64,000 nt of DNA, taken from positions 21,979,300 through 22,043,299 of the forward strand of contig NC_067204.1 in NCBI RefSeq assembly GCF_026262505.1. Reading direction: 5' to 3'. Positions within the stretch are counted from its first letter, which is position 1. Each line of letters opens with the position of its first letter. This DNA is from Trichomonas vaginalis G3. Taxonomy: Eukaryota > Parabasalia > Trichomonadida > Trichomonadidae. The notes beneath the pieces are model-generated. The model ran no database searches, had not been told where the DNA came from, and worked only from the letters and a program-made list of their open reading frames with translations. Shown here in pieces: positions 25,252 through 35,643 of this stretch. Both the position numbers and the translations under genes were made by a program.

Positions 25252-25389
25252 TTTATAAATATTTAAGGTTAAGTTGGTGTTTGTGTTTGTGTTGTAAAAT
25301 ATACATTAACGGTTTCGTAAAGTGTCAAAACCGCTAAGTTGTGTACGGAGGCGAGCAGTGCCACAGTACACGACTTAGGGATACTAACT
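25252..25389 (-). repeat. Right terminal inverted repeat of the Maverick
   Basis: 138 bp, pairs with 2979-3116 with 5 mismatches and no gap. It ends GGGATACTAACT, followed by the duplicated ATTTT at 25390-25394. Confidence 0.95.
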
Positions 25390-25399
25390 ATTTTATCTC

Positions 25400-27260
25400 A
25401 TGTCGGAAAGCAAACCGACAATAGTGGAAGAGAATCAAACTATATCAGTATCCATCTAAGCTATTGTTGATGAAGAAAAAGGAGATGGAGCTGATATGCT
25501 GGATTTAATTCAAAATGAATTGAATTCCCGTAAAAAATTGAAATATAGAATGGAAATACCTGAAAATTCCCCAATTCCAATTCTCAAGGAAAGATATAGC
25601 AAATTAAAATTTACAGATCCTACAGAAGCTGCTATATTTATTGCAAAAGATTCATATAATTCTTTTTATCCATTAAATTTTGAGCAAGGAAAAAAGTTTC
25701 GTTGTCCTAACTGCCAATTTTGCATGGAGCTTGTAAAGACTCATGAAAATAGTCAACTTTTCTTCATTCCAGTAATTAAACACGAGCATAGAGCAAAGCA
25801 ATGCAAGCCGAGTAACAATATACCAAAAATTCTTAAGTTGCAAGCAGGAAAAAAAGTCTATGAATTAGCAAATTCTGATAATGTTCCTCAATGCAAAGAA
25901 ATTTTTGCAAAAGAATTGAATATTCCCAATGCAACTTATACGATGTTCCATAATATAGTAAATAAACTTAAAGGAACCAAAAGGGGATAGAATTCAATCT
26001 TACAATTATTTCTCAACAATTTTTTCAATCATAAACAAAATCGAACAAGGATTCTGCGAAATGATTTTAGTTAAAGAAGTTAACAATGAAATTGAATTGC
26101 ATACATTTAAGAAAGGTGATGAATTACCTGAAAATTCAAAAGACTTTCAAATTTATTCATTTATTGTAATTCCTCCAATAACTCATTTTTACATGCAAAC
26201 ACAAGCTTTTTGCGGAATAATTCAAATTGATGGAACGTTTTTATTTTGTATTAAAAAAGGAAACTTACTCATTATTGGTACACCTGCACCAAATAATAGA
26301 CTTATCCCTATTGCATTTGCATGGTCTGTTAGTGAAAATACGATAACAATTAAGGATATGCTCACTAAATTGAAATCTTTTATTCCACCAAGCAGATTCA
26401 AGAATATTTATTCCGATCAAGGTCCGGCAATTATAGCTGCTGTTAGAGAATCAGGCTTTTCTTGCGATCATAAATTTTGCTTACGTCATTTTGCAACAAA
26501 AAGGGAATACATCAATGTCTATTCCGAAATTGTTGAAGTCGCTTACGCAGACCATCCTCAAAAACGAATTGACTTGATTAAAAAGTTAGAAACTCGTTTA
26601 CAAGAGGAATATCCAAACCGCGAAAATAATCAGGATCTCTTTAAGTACTTAGATAGTATTAACCCATTTGAAGGATTCGCTGACTACACCGCTGGCATAC
26701 TCACAACATCTCTTATTGAATCCCTTAATGCCGAAATTAAAGATAAATGGGATACATATGAACCCGCCGAACTAATTATCCGTCTCATTGAACATGAATT
26801 CAATCTTGTTAAAAATGTTTTAACAGGTGATTTTAAATCAGATAATATTATCAAAAATCTAAATGAAACTTTGAAACATTCAGATATGTTTAGCTCGGTA
26901 TTATATGATCCAATTCAAGAATTATATTATGCAACTTTTGGTCGCTATACATATTGCGTAAAAATTATGTCAGATTCACAATATTCATGCACATGTAAGC
27001 ACATCGAATTATACGGATTACCTTGTATTCATGTAATCGCCGTATTGAATCACTTTTCGAACAAAAATCTTCTTAAAAATTTGAATGATGCAGTTCATGC
27101 TCGCTTCAAATGTTCAGAGTTTATGACTCCTGTGGAAGATTTAATGAAATTTTATGTTGACCAAGCATCTTTAAAAATTCCCGGAATAAATTTCAACCTG
27201 GGAGAGATTGAAAAATTAAGGGGAAAAAGGACTAGGATTAAAGCATTTTACGAAAAGTGA
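25400..27260 (+). pseudogene. Mutator-like (MULE) transposase, broken
   Basis: A DDE transposase of the MULE superfamily. The N-terminal part (to 25990) has a zinc-binding DNA-binding domain of FLYWCH/WRKY-GCM1 type (CPNCQFC ... KHEHRAKQC). The catalytic part (399 codons from 26061) has D57 in IIQIDGTFLF, D119 in IYSDQGPAII and E220 in TTSLIESLNAE, then a SWIM zinc finger CTCKHIELYGLPCIH (C310, C312, C322, H324). The start at 25400 is 6 bp after the Maverick's target duplication. Two lesions: an in-frame stop at 25457 and a frame change near the AAAAGGGGA run at 25978-25986, after which reading continues in another frame without stop to 27258. Otherwise well preserved, so a young loss. Terminal repeats were not found. 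Confidence 0.9.
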
Positions 27261-29440
27261 TGCTGTGTTGTTAGTTATTTATTTACTTTTTTTAATATTT
27301 TTTAAAAAAATAAAAGAAAATTCAAATAATTTTGTATCTCCCATGATATATCGACCCACGAGTACTAATGTGGCTATAATTAGAGATTGCAACTCTATTA
27401 TGATCATAGTCCGGTGATATACAATAAGATTCAAATTTTGAAAGAATTAAATTAATAAAATCCCGGTGAAAAAAATAAAAACAGCTTCTAAAAGTATAGT
27501 TATCTTAAAATACGAACTTTAACACAAGTTTTTTGATCCAATAGAAAATTGAATTCTTTGAATAAATAAAATATTTTATGTATTAACATATTAAATTTCC
27601 TAATTATTTTTTCTTCTTGGGAAAATTTTTGAATTCGAATAGAAAATTCAATAAATTGAAATTGGGTTGAAAGAATTCTCCATATTAACTTGTCATATAT
27701 TTCAGATCATATAAATTAAGTTAATTAAATTTTTTAAAAACCTTAATAGGATAAAAAAAAGAATTTACACACTCTCACTTTGAAAACGTAGAAAATGCCA
27801 ATCTATTGGTATACATTTTAGTTTTGTTAAGTTTACAAAACAATTACTCTAGATTTTAAAGATTTATCAAGAATTTAGAGAATATCCTTCTCAAAACAAC
27901 TTTAATAGCGAAGGATTAGTATTGAATCGGATTTGTAACATAATTATAGTACATTACAATACAATTTCTCCGACTTTTAAATATTTTTGAAATATTTACA
28001 AAATATGCTCTTTCTATCATCGATACTTTAATACAGAGCAAATTTAGTAAATGTCATCACGTTATTTTTTCATAAATCGTTTTCGAACTTTTGAAATATT
28101 TATTTTAAACCAGTTTTCTACATTTAATATGTGAATTATATCAAAAGTAGATGGGCGATACTTGTAAATCTATTTAAACTATTAGTTTGCTATTATTGAA
28201 GAACTTTATAATTTTTTTTTCTTATGTATGGAATTAAAGATAATTTTGCCGATTCCAACTGGTTTTTCTATATGAGTTAAATATGCCAAGTGAAATTGGA
28301 CTTGCCAATATTGTAAATTGAAGTATGGACTATATATCGATTTTCATTGATTGATGAATAACTCGGAGTAATGTAATTGTTGATAATGAAAAATAGTTTT
28401 CAATTGCTGGTAAGGGCCAATGTATGTTCAATAGCTCCGAAAGCAAAAAATGCACGTTTAAAAAAAGACGATAACGATTAAATTACAAAATCGATAACGA
28501 CGACGATTAAATTACAAAATCAATAATGACCCCAAAAATTTTATTTTGGAGTTAGTTTTATTGATTTTTCAATAAAAAACATTTCTAAAACAAGAAAATA
28601 AAACGATAAAATATTTATATTTTATATAAGGATCTTATATATTTAAAATAAATATCATTTTATTTTTTTCATTGGTGTCTGTCAAACCATAATACACTAT
28701 TCAAAAATTCAATGTGTCTTGCGGTTTCAAAAGACACCTTCAAATTGAACGATAGCACAGACACTATTGAATTTTACCCATTTTATTTAGTTTTTACCCT
28801 TTTTATTTTTAAGAATTAATGACTGAAACAGCCGTTTTGCTATGACCTCAATCACTTTTATTTATTATTTTAAATATTATTTAATTTTATTATTTGAATA
28901 GGCCAACTTATATTTGAGAAGCTCAATTTGAGACCACTTAATACATTGAAATATCATAAATATTGAAATATTAAAAAGTGTATTTCAAAATATTGAAATT
29001 ATAAAAATTTATAATACTGAAATTGAGACAAATTAATAAATTCAATGTGTTTTTTTTTTGAAATAACTCTCAAATATTATTTTTTTGTTTATTTAATGAT
29101 GAATAAATATGATTGCTTTAGTCAATCATAAAAACTAATTTAAGTTTAAAATAATGAAAGGATAATTTGATCGTTTTTTAAAATACAATTATTTTTGATG
29201 ATTTGCAAGAATCTTTGAAAAGAATATAATATAGGTTCTATTTTTGTAAAATTTATCCACATCATGTATTACATAAATTACGATTAAAACGATGAAAGAA
29301 CCAAAAAGTGTGTTTTGTGTTTTGTTGTTGCGTGTTGGATGCGGGATCCTGTTATTTCCGAAATCGACAAAAAATTTGGAAATTTAATTTCCGAAATCGA
29401 AATTATATTAATGTTTTTAATATTCTTATATCAAAAGGAT
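27261..29440. other. Long AT-rich non-coding stretch
   Basis: No convincing gene on either strand. It should include the right end of the MULE, but I could not place it. Short structures: an 18-bp direct repeat, CGATTAAATTACAAAATC, twice between 28470 and 28530, and an imperfect hairpin at 28674-28738. Confidence 0.6.
28674..28738. repeat. Imperfect hairpin, 65 nt
   Basis: GGTGTCT-GTC-AAACC (28674-28688) can pair with GGTTT-CAA-AAGACACC (28723-28738). A second GTGTCT/AGACAC pair occurs nearby (CACAGACACT at about 28755). It could be a fragment of a mobile element end; nothing more can be said. Confidence 0.4.
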
Positions 29441-29914
29441 TAAAGTTCATTAAGAGAAAAACAATTCTTCTTCTTCAATCTATTGGCGCATTTATTTCTA
29501 CACGCCAATAAGGAAGGGAAAATTATAAGACACCATGGTGTCTTCAAAACGCTAATTTTTGATATTTTTAACAACCCTATTATTCAGACACCTACATGGT
29601 GGCTTGGACTTCCTTGGCAAGCCAAGAAATATCTTGATGAAGTATTTTATCGCTATATGTTAAATGGTAACATATCAGCAGAAAAATATGTTCTTATATC
29701 ATCAACATGGAATGCATCCGAATCAAAATTCCAGGATCCAACTCAATTAAAAGAATTGATATCACCTGAAAATGTGTTTTTGGCAACCTATAAATCACTG
29801 GAATTTTCTGGATTCAAACCTCTTCCACTATTAGCATTCATGGATGTAATGAAAAATCCTGATTATCCAAGGTTTGTTCAGCAGCTCCATGATTACCTTG
29901 ATCAATATTTCTAA
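29441..29914 (+). pseudogene. C-terminal fragment of a host gene
   Basis: An open frame without an ATG at a suitable place encodes about 150 protein-like residues: LLAHLFLHANKEGKIIRHHG, then PTWWLGLPWQAKKYLDEVFY, EKYVLISSTWNASESKFQDP and a C-terminal PRFVQQLHDYLDQYF. The first upstream codons are Lys/Phe-rich low-complexity. The sequence is well-formed and aromatic-rich, so it looks like the 3' part of a once longer gene cut off on its left. I do not recognise the family. A short functional protein starting at a non-ATG codon is unlikely in this lineage. Confidence 0.4.
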
Positions 29915-30220
29915 CAAATTAAATCGGATGAATTGAATTAAATAATCATGTTTAATTTCGCCAGCAAAAGGTGTTCATTTAAGATGATTATACTATATAT
30001 CAGATATGTAATAGGAAATATAATGATATTACTGGTAAATTCCATAATTTATCATTAATTTTATTCAATCAAGGTAACAAAAATACGTTTTGGATCCATA
30101 TTCCTTACACAATACATACTTGACCTATGTATATGTTGTATTAATAATTGAATCAATTATAATTGATACCTCGCATCAATAACGATAGATGTTATTTGGC
30201 CGGATATTGAAAAACAATTG
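29915..30220. other. Intergenic DNA, nothing seen
   Basis: AT-rich with no reading frame or repeat of note. Confidence 0.6.
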
Positions 30221-30736
30221 ATGATAACAACGAAACAGCGAAGAGGTAGTATTGACAACTCAATGGTTCCTTCTGTAGAGGGCCCTTTAAAACAGACAAA
30301 ATTAGTTTTAAACAATGCAATTGCCGCAGCAAAAGATTGCTTTACACCACATCGAACTAAATTAGGAGAATCTCAAATACTTATTGATAACGCAATTGCA
30401 TTACAATCATCGGCCAATAGATTCAACGAATCGATATGTAATTTCAATGCAAAACGAAATAATAAATTTTTCGAGCAACTTGTTGAAACAAATAATGCAT
30501 TGGAGTCAACTCTTGGGTCATTCACAGATTATGCTGCAGCAGTGAATTCCACGAGGTCTTCAAGAATTAAATCAATTTTACGTCTTTCAACAACTTTCAT
30601 ACCGGCTGCAATATATTGGCTTTTCCAATCACTGAAACCAGAAGTAAAGCAAATTATTATACCTAAATCTGTTATTGATCCTTTATTAGAAGAATCATTC
30701 AAAATTTATCAATCTCTCCTCGACAGTTCTTGTTAG
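30221..30736 (+). CDS. Unrecognised helical protein with hydrophobic C-terminal segment
   Basis: 171 residues from the ATG at 30221. Mostly helical: NNAIAAAKDCF, IDNAIALQSSANRFNESICN and FEQLVETNNALESTLGSFTD look like amphipathic coiled-coil helices, followed by one hydrophobic stretch (LSTTFIPAAIYWLFQSL, about residues 127-143) that could anchor in a membrane, and a polar end. The layout (N-terminal helices, one late hydrophobic segment) recalls tail-anchored or membrane-bound helical proteins. No family recognised. Neighbouring genes give no hint. Confidence 0.55.
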   Translation: MITTKQRRGSIDNSMVPSVEGPLKQTKLVLNNAIAAAKDCFTPHRTKLGESQILIDNAIALQSSANRFNESICNFNAKRNNKFFEQLVETNNALESTLGSFTDYAAAVNSTRSSRIKSILRLSTTFIPAAIYWLFQSLKPEVKQIIIPKSVIDPLLEESFKIYQSLLDSSC

Positions 30737-31199
30737 AATAAACAGTGTTTGTATTTTATAATAAAAAGATTTAAAAATAATTTTTAATAATCATAAAATT
30801 CCCTAATTTTCTTTTACTGAGAATAGTTTGAGCGAGAATATAAACGACTTGTCAGAAATACCGGCTATATCTATAAATTTCAGCATGAGTTGCAATTTTT
30901 ATCAGAAATTGTTATGATCAATTCATTATTCACTTCTAAAAAAGAATTCTTAATTATAAGACGTCAAGATTTTTCTTACACTTGATACAGAGATCAATGA
31001 AGAATATCATTTAAGAGAAATACCGCTTCATTTATCAGCAGAAAATAATAATATTCTATATTATTATTCATTTAATTGCCCATTCTTAATTATGCAAGAA
31101 ATTTTATGGCGGTTATCGAGTATACGCATTAACTTAGGATATGCTTTAAACCAGTAAAGTGTTTTTCTTATTATAAAACAACACAATAATATTTAATCT
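30737..31199. other. Intergenic DNA with a possible coding remnant
   Basis: Between about 30962 and 31157 the plus strand is open without a start codon and encodes a protein-like piece (NEEYHLREIPLHLSAENN, then FNCPFLIMQEILWRLSSIR). It may be the last piece of a decayed gene. The rest shows nothing. Confidence 0.35.
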
Positions 31200-33002
31200 T
31201 TATTCTATGTTATTAACAGACAATAAATCACATAATCCAGACATTTGTTCATAAGACAAACTTCCGCCATTGTTATGCAATCCATCTAAGTTCTTAGCTG
31301 GTGACATTTCCAATATCTTTTGGTTTGTAAATGCTGTCCAACAGTTCTCTGGAGGTAATTCTTTATCCTCTTCCAACAAAGCGTTTGTGTATTCGATTTG
31401 CAGAGGATTCATTGCCAATGCCTTCGAAACTTCACCTTCATTTGCAAGATAAAGAAGAGCTTCAAATCTTCTGTATCTAACTCTGAATCTTATCAAAGGT
31501 TTCTTGTCTTCGTCCAACAAGAACTGCAAATTCGAAAAAAACTTCGATAAAAAGTCAATGTCCAAATGTCTTGGAGAAGTTAATCCGCTGACTACGACTG
31601 GCAACAAATTACCTGTTTTCTTCTTTGGTCTATTATCATTTTGCATGTCCTTTAATTTGTCAACTTCAGTTCTAAATACATCAGCAATTTCTTGTCTGAC
31701 GAATTGTCTTATTAAAGGATTTGCTATCTTAGTAGCTACATTGGAAATTGCTTCTTGTCTGCGTTCTTTCATTTCTCTTTCTCTCATCTTTCTTTCGAGT
31801 TTTTGACGGTTCATTTTTTCTTCTCTTGTTCTCTTGTTGTAGGCCTTCTTTTCGTTGGTGAAAATAGGCTTTACGTAAGAAGCCAACTGAGAATCAACAT
31901 ATTCTGTGATGAATTTCTGGGAAATGTCTTCAACAATCTCATCAATTACATCTGATGGAATTGTTGACAAAAATTCAATGAAAACAGGCTTCGGAGGCTC
32001 TTCAGCCTTTTGTGCCTCAAGGAGTTCTGCTTCTTCTTCCTCTTTCATCTTGCGCATCAGGTCGTCGATGTCTTCAATTTGTGGTTTTTTGTTTTCTTCG
32101 ACAACTTGTGGCGGATTCTTTGGTTGTGTGACGGTTTGAGGCATGTAGTATTCATTAGTGGACTGTAAGATGAGATCTTTCCGGTCGAAATCTTCTTTGT
32201 CGATTTTCTCAAGTCGAGTGGTTTCATCAGATTCTTCGTCATCGTTCTTGAGGAATTGAGGTATGTGGTCTTTGGCGAAGACAGTAAGAGGCGGTATATC
32301 AGTATCGTGGTATTGTACTCGGATTTGCTCTGTTCTGTATAATGGATCTGAAAACTTTTGGTTTACGCGTAAATCTACATCGTTAACTTCATTCTCGGAT
32401 TCTGATTCTTCCGAATCGCTGAGGTAATTGAGAATAGGAGCACAAATATTGCCACTTTGACCACGATTTAAAACGTATGGCTTTGTTGGACTAGAAATAA
32501 GCGAATCAAATTGGCACTTCGTGAAAAGGCCAAAGAATGGCTTATCGTCATCGTCCAAAAATTCAAGTTGAGGCTCTAAGAAATTTCGAATTTGATTTGG
32601 ATGAGTTGTAATAATATGAGATACAACATCTGAGCGTGGTCCATGATAGCCACATATTGAGCAAGTAAATTCTTTTATTGACGTTTTATCGAGAAAATTT
32701 TCTGCAGCAGCCGTGAATGCATAAGGTAAAGTTTCTCCGTAATCAAGATCATCATATCCTTCTTCGACGTGGAATCTGTTGCATTGCAGAGTTAAATACG
32801 AATCTTTTTTCTTATTTGAAAACAATCTTGATTCTTCTTTCATAGGGACTTGAAATAAAAAAGGACATCTCGGAAGAATCTTTCCGAATCCATAAACAAA
32901 TGAATCACCCTCAGTCTCCCGAAAATCTACAATGACTTTCTCGGAAGGCGGGGTAATCGTCATCAAAATTTTGATAACTTCATTTTCGTGGATAGTTTGC
33001 AT
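31200..33002 (-). CDS. Unrecognised protein with C2H2-like finger and long coiled coil
   Basis: 600 residues. The N-terminal 110 residues look beta-rich (KVIVDFRETEGDSFVYGFGK). A C2H2-like finger stands at about 115-137: CSICGYHGPRSDVVSHIITTH (C-x2-C-x12-H-x4-H, slightly long in the loop). An acidic stretch with SDSEESESENEVND follows. The middle is a charged coiled coil rich in Glu, Lys and Arg (REEKMNRQKLERKMREREMK, about 395-425). The C-terminal 140 residues form a helical globular part (LDIDFLSKFFSNLQFLLDED). A structural or adaptor protein is likely. No named family recognised. The first ATG of the frame is used. Confidence 0.6.
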   Translation of the reverse strand: MQTIHENEVIKILMTITPPSEKVIVDFRETEGDSFVYGFGKILPRCPFLFQVPMKEESRLFSNKKKDSYLTLQCNRFHVEEGYDDLDYGETLPYAFTAAAENFLDKTSIKEFTCSICGYHGPRSDVVSHIITTHPNQIRNFLEPQLEFLDDDDKPFFGLFTKCQFDSLISSPTKPYVLNRGQSGNICAPILNYLSDSEESESENEVNDVDLRVNQKFSDPLYRTEQIRVQYHDTDIPPLTVFAKDHIPQFLKNDDEESDETTRLEKIDKEDFDRKDLILQSTNEYYMPQTVTQPKNPPQVVEENKKPQIEDIDDLMRKMKEEEEAELLEAQKAEEPPKPVFIEFLSTIPSDVIDEIVEDISQKFITEYVDSQLASYVKPIFTNEKKAYNKRTREEKMNRQKLERKMREREMKERRQEAISNVATKIANPLIRQFVRQEIADVFRTEVDKLKDMQNDNRPKKKTGNLLPVVVSGLTSPRHLDIDFLSKFFSNLQFLLDEDKKPLIRFRVRYRRFEALLYLANEGEVSKALAMNPLQIEYTNALLEEDKELPPENCWTAFTNQKILEMSPAKNLDGLHNNGGSLSYEQMSGLCDLLSVNNIE

Positions 33003-33231
33003 ATTTTAAACCCTTGTTATATAACACAAAAATCTTCTCATAAATGATCTAGGAGAATTCACAATTTTATTCAATATTTTTTTTGAAAAAGTGCATTTCA
33101 AGCTGTATCATTAACATCATGAGTTTTTGATTTAAATTTATGAATTTTATGGTCATAAAAATATGATGTTATATACAAACGCATTTAAATAATCCGTTAT
33201 TATAGGAATAAATACAAATATATAGTATATT

Positions 33232-33993
33232 TCACTTTTGTGGTTCCCAAATATATCTATTGAAATCAAAATCACACCAATTCTTTTCATGAGGAACAGC
33301 ATTTTTGATTCCAAATATTTTGAATTGCTCCTCGACGTTTGAAGGATCGTTATGCACATAAACACAATGCATTCCGGCGCGCTGTGCGGCCAAGACACCA
33401 AGATATGCATCTTCGAAGACTAAAACGTTTTCTGGCTTAAAATCACCCATCATCTTCATGGCAGAAAGGAAAATTGTAGGATCTGGTTTGCCAACTTTAC
33501 ATTTTTCTCCTGTAATGATGTGTTTGAAAAGTTTAATGATTGGCTGATTAACGTATTTTCTTTCGAAAGGAATTCTTTGACTTCCTGTAGCAATTGAAAT
33601 AGGTATGCCCATATCATGTAGTTTGTATATGATTTGATCGATTCCTTTGATGAGTGGCAAATGTTCAATTTCTTCGTCCATCAAAATGTCTTTTTGATGA
33701 AGGAATTCTTCTGGAGTCATATTTAGATTGTAACGTTTGATAACACGGGCAGCAAGATCTGTGTCTTTAAGTCCATTAAGTTCTAGGTAAAAATCTGTCG
33801 GAAATTCATGACCTGCTATCTTATAACAAATGTTCCAGAATATTGCTGCAGAGTCTATTATTGTTCCATCACTGTCAAATATAACTGCTTTGATCACAGG
33901 ACGCTCTGAAGTCATAAATCTTATAAAATCTTCGTCACTTTTTGATTTTCCAAACGAATTTGATTCATTCGCCTCTTTGAATTGCTTTGCCAT
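33232..33993 (-). CDS. HAD-superfamily phosphatase, pseudouridine-5'-phosphatase/beta-phosphoglucomutase type
   Basis: 253 residues, the usual length. All four HAD motifs are present: I, VIFDSDGTIID (nucleophile D40, acid/base D42); II, IATGSQR (T136); III, KVGKPDP (K169); IV, VLVFEDAYLGV (E194, D195). A helical cap domain (residues 45-115) follows motif I, the C1 cap type of the HDHD1 (GS1) and beta-phosphoglucomutase subgroup. The enzyme removes phosphate from small phosphorylated metabolites in the cytosol; the substrate cannot be read from the sequence. The N-terminal 30 residues are an extra polar extension. Alternative start codons nearby upstream are out of frame. Confidence 0.9.
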   Translation of the reverse strand: MAKQFKEANESNSFGKSKSDEDFIRFMTSERPVIKAVIFDSDGTIIDSAAIFWNICYKIAGHEFPTDFYLELNGLKDTDLAARVIKRYNLNMTPEEFLHQKDILMDEEIEHLPLIKGIDQIIYKLHDMGIPISIATGSQRIPFERKYVNQPIIKLFKHIITGEKCKVGKPDPTIFLSAMKMMGDFKPENVLVFEDAYLGVLAAQRAGMHCVYVHNDPSNVEEQFKIFGIKNAVPHEKNWCDFDFNRYIWEPQK

Positions 33994-34587
33994 TTCATTG
34001 CCATAGAATTTTCAGACCTGCAAGCCATTTCCGAAAGAAAATAAACATAATTTAAGGAAGTTATTCTCAAAAATCAAATTTGTTAGTGAAAATAGTGGCC
34101 AATTGACCAAGGATTGCATTTAGTATGTTATTGGTAGTAAAATTGTTAATTGATGTCATGTATAATCTTTCGATTCTAGCAATTTTTTCTATCAAAATAA
34201 GATATTTTATTGTATCAGTTTTGACTATAGAGGAATCAAATAGTTTTAGGGACATGCCATATAAATTTCAATTATATTAAATTTCAATTTTAAATATTGA
34301 AGTTTGATCTGCAATACTCATTTCATTAGTATACATAAAAGTCTTATTTTACATAACAAGCTGAAGATCGCCATAGCGGATAAAGTTTCGTGATTTCATT
34401 TCGTTAATCCGGAGATGATATACTTTAAGAAAGTTTTCGTCAGGATTATCATCTAATATCAATTGCCTTCTATATATTTCGGAATGCGATATCAGAATAA
34501 ACTAAAATCTCATTTGACGTCAGATGGCACTTTTTGCGGCCAAAAAATAAAAAACTTTGAAAAGTGACAATCTAATAACTCCATTTG
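33994..34587. other. Intergenic DNA with an uncertain 62-codon frame
   Basis: A minus-strand frame at 34067-34255 reads like protein (MSLKLFDSSIVKTDTIKYLI) but is short and has no supporting context; it may be a remnant. The rest shows nothing. Confidence 0.4.
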
Positions 34588-35139
34588 ATGAATTTTTATG
34601 ATATTTACACCACATTAAATATAAATCCAGATTCGCAGCATTCTCTAGAAACCATTTGCGAATATTGCAAGTGTTTAAATCAGTTAGAATCCCTTAAACA
34701 AGCTTTATGGAAAAAACCAAGTCGCGTTCAAATGCCAGGAGCCTTTCCTTTTGATGAGGAAACAGGTAAAATATATGATGCTTTGTGGAAAGCTGCACAA
34801 GCCGAAAATTATTCAACAATTGGTAAAGTCGGTCGATGGATGATGAAGTTGATTTGCCCTCCAGCAGATGATGAAGGTATGGGTAGATTCCATGCAAAAT
34901 ATCACGAAGCTCCAGAAGACGAAACTCGTCCAGCACCAAAACCTCAAACATCAACATCAAATTATACACCAAGCGCTCCTTCCACTACAAATACAGAATC
35001 TGTTACTCAGCAACCAGAGCCAGAACCTTCTAACGAAGGAGAGTGGCAGATTGAGGAATCTCCAGCTCGCGAAGAAGTTCTTTCTAGGAATAACACTGAG
35101 TCTGTCTCACGTCGTGCAGCAAGCAAGAAAGATGATTAA
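34588..35139 (+). CDS. Unrecognised protein with Pro/Thr/Ser-rich acidic tail
   Basis: 183 residues from the ATG at 34588. The N-terminal 95 residues are a compact helical domain with conserved-looking Trp, Cys and Pro (LETICEYCKCLNQLESLKQA, RVQMPGAFPFDEETGKIYDA, RWMMKLICPPADDEGMG). The C-terminal half is disordered, rich in Pro, Ser, Thr and Glu (KPQTSTSNYTPSAPSTTNTE) and ends in a charged tail (SRRAASKKDD). Possible regulatory or adaptor protein. Two short Cys pairs in the first domain do not make a known finger. Confidence 0.6.
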   Translation: MNFYDIYTTLNINPDSQHSLETICEYCKCLNQLESLKQALWKKPSRVQMPGAFPFDEETGKIYDALWKAAQAENYSTIGKVGRWMMKLICPPADDEGMGRFHAKYHEAPEDETRPAPKPQTSTSNYTPSAPSTTNTESVTQQPEPEPSNEGEWQIEESPAREEVLSRNNTESVSRRAASKKDD

Positions 35140-35643
35140 GCTCAAAATTATTTATAACCATCAGATCTGTCATGTGATAATAAAAATATTTCGATATTAT
35201 TTGATTTTATTCCAAAAATATGAAAATTATTACATATCTCACTAATGTTTTTCCCATCTTTTCAAAAAAATAATATTTAATTTTTTATTTCTTTTTCAAT
35301 TAAAGGAAATATATCCGCATAAAGGATGCAGTGTCGCTAAGGTTGATCAATGCATTTATCTGGGGACTTTTATTCTTATATTTATCGAAAGTAATGAATC
35401 AAGTGTTTGGATAGTACATATTGGTTCACCGCAAAATTAAAACCTTAATAACATATGTTTTACAAGTTACATAGAATATCAAATAGAAATAAAATTTATC
35501 AATAGATAATTCAAAGAAAAACATGTGACTGTGCAATGCAGATCTATATTATAGTGATTTCAATTGTGATTTTACTGAATAAAGAAAGAATTTAGAAAAT
35601 ATTTCGATAAAAAAAATACAACATGGTTTTATGAACAAAAATT
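35140..35643. other. Intergenic DNA, nothing seen
   Basis: AT-rich; no gene, RNA or repeat recognised. Confidence 0.6.

Larger units (their letters stand above)
2979..25389. mobile_element. Maverick/Polinton element (22.4 kb), old copy
   Basis: Bounded by 138-bp terminal inverted repeats starting AGTTAGTATCCC and by an apparent 5-bp duplication ATTTT (2974-2978 and 25390-25394). Contents are diagnostic: protein-primed family B DNA polymerase, rve integrase, FtsK/HerA-like packaging ATPase, major and minor capsid candidates, and a fibre with a phage-type tail-collar end. Polintons usually make 6-bp duplications; only 5 bp match here. An adenain-type cysteine protease, normally present, was not recognised. 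The polymerase and many small genes look whole, but ATPase, integrase, capsid and fibre regions are broken, with roughly a dozen or more breaks in all. TIR divergence (about 3.6%) suggests an old but not ancient insertion. Confidence 0.95.

Noticed and set aside
27341-27430. tRNA-like stretch in the non-coding region after the MULE
   Set aside because: No acceptable cloverleaf or T-loop (GTTCRANNC) could be formed; no tRNA or rRNA gene was recognised anywhere in the window.
34067-34255. 62-codon minus-strand gene
   Set aside because: Short and without supporting context; kept only as a note in the intergenic entry.
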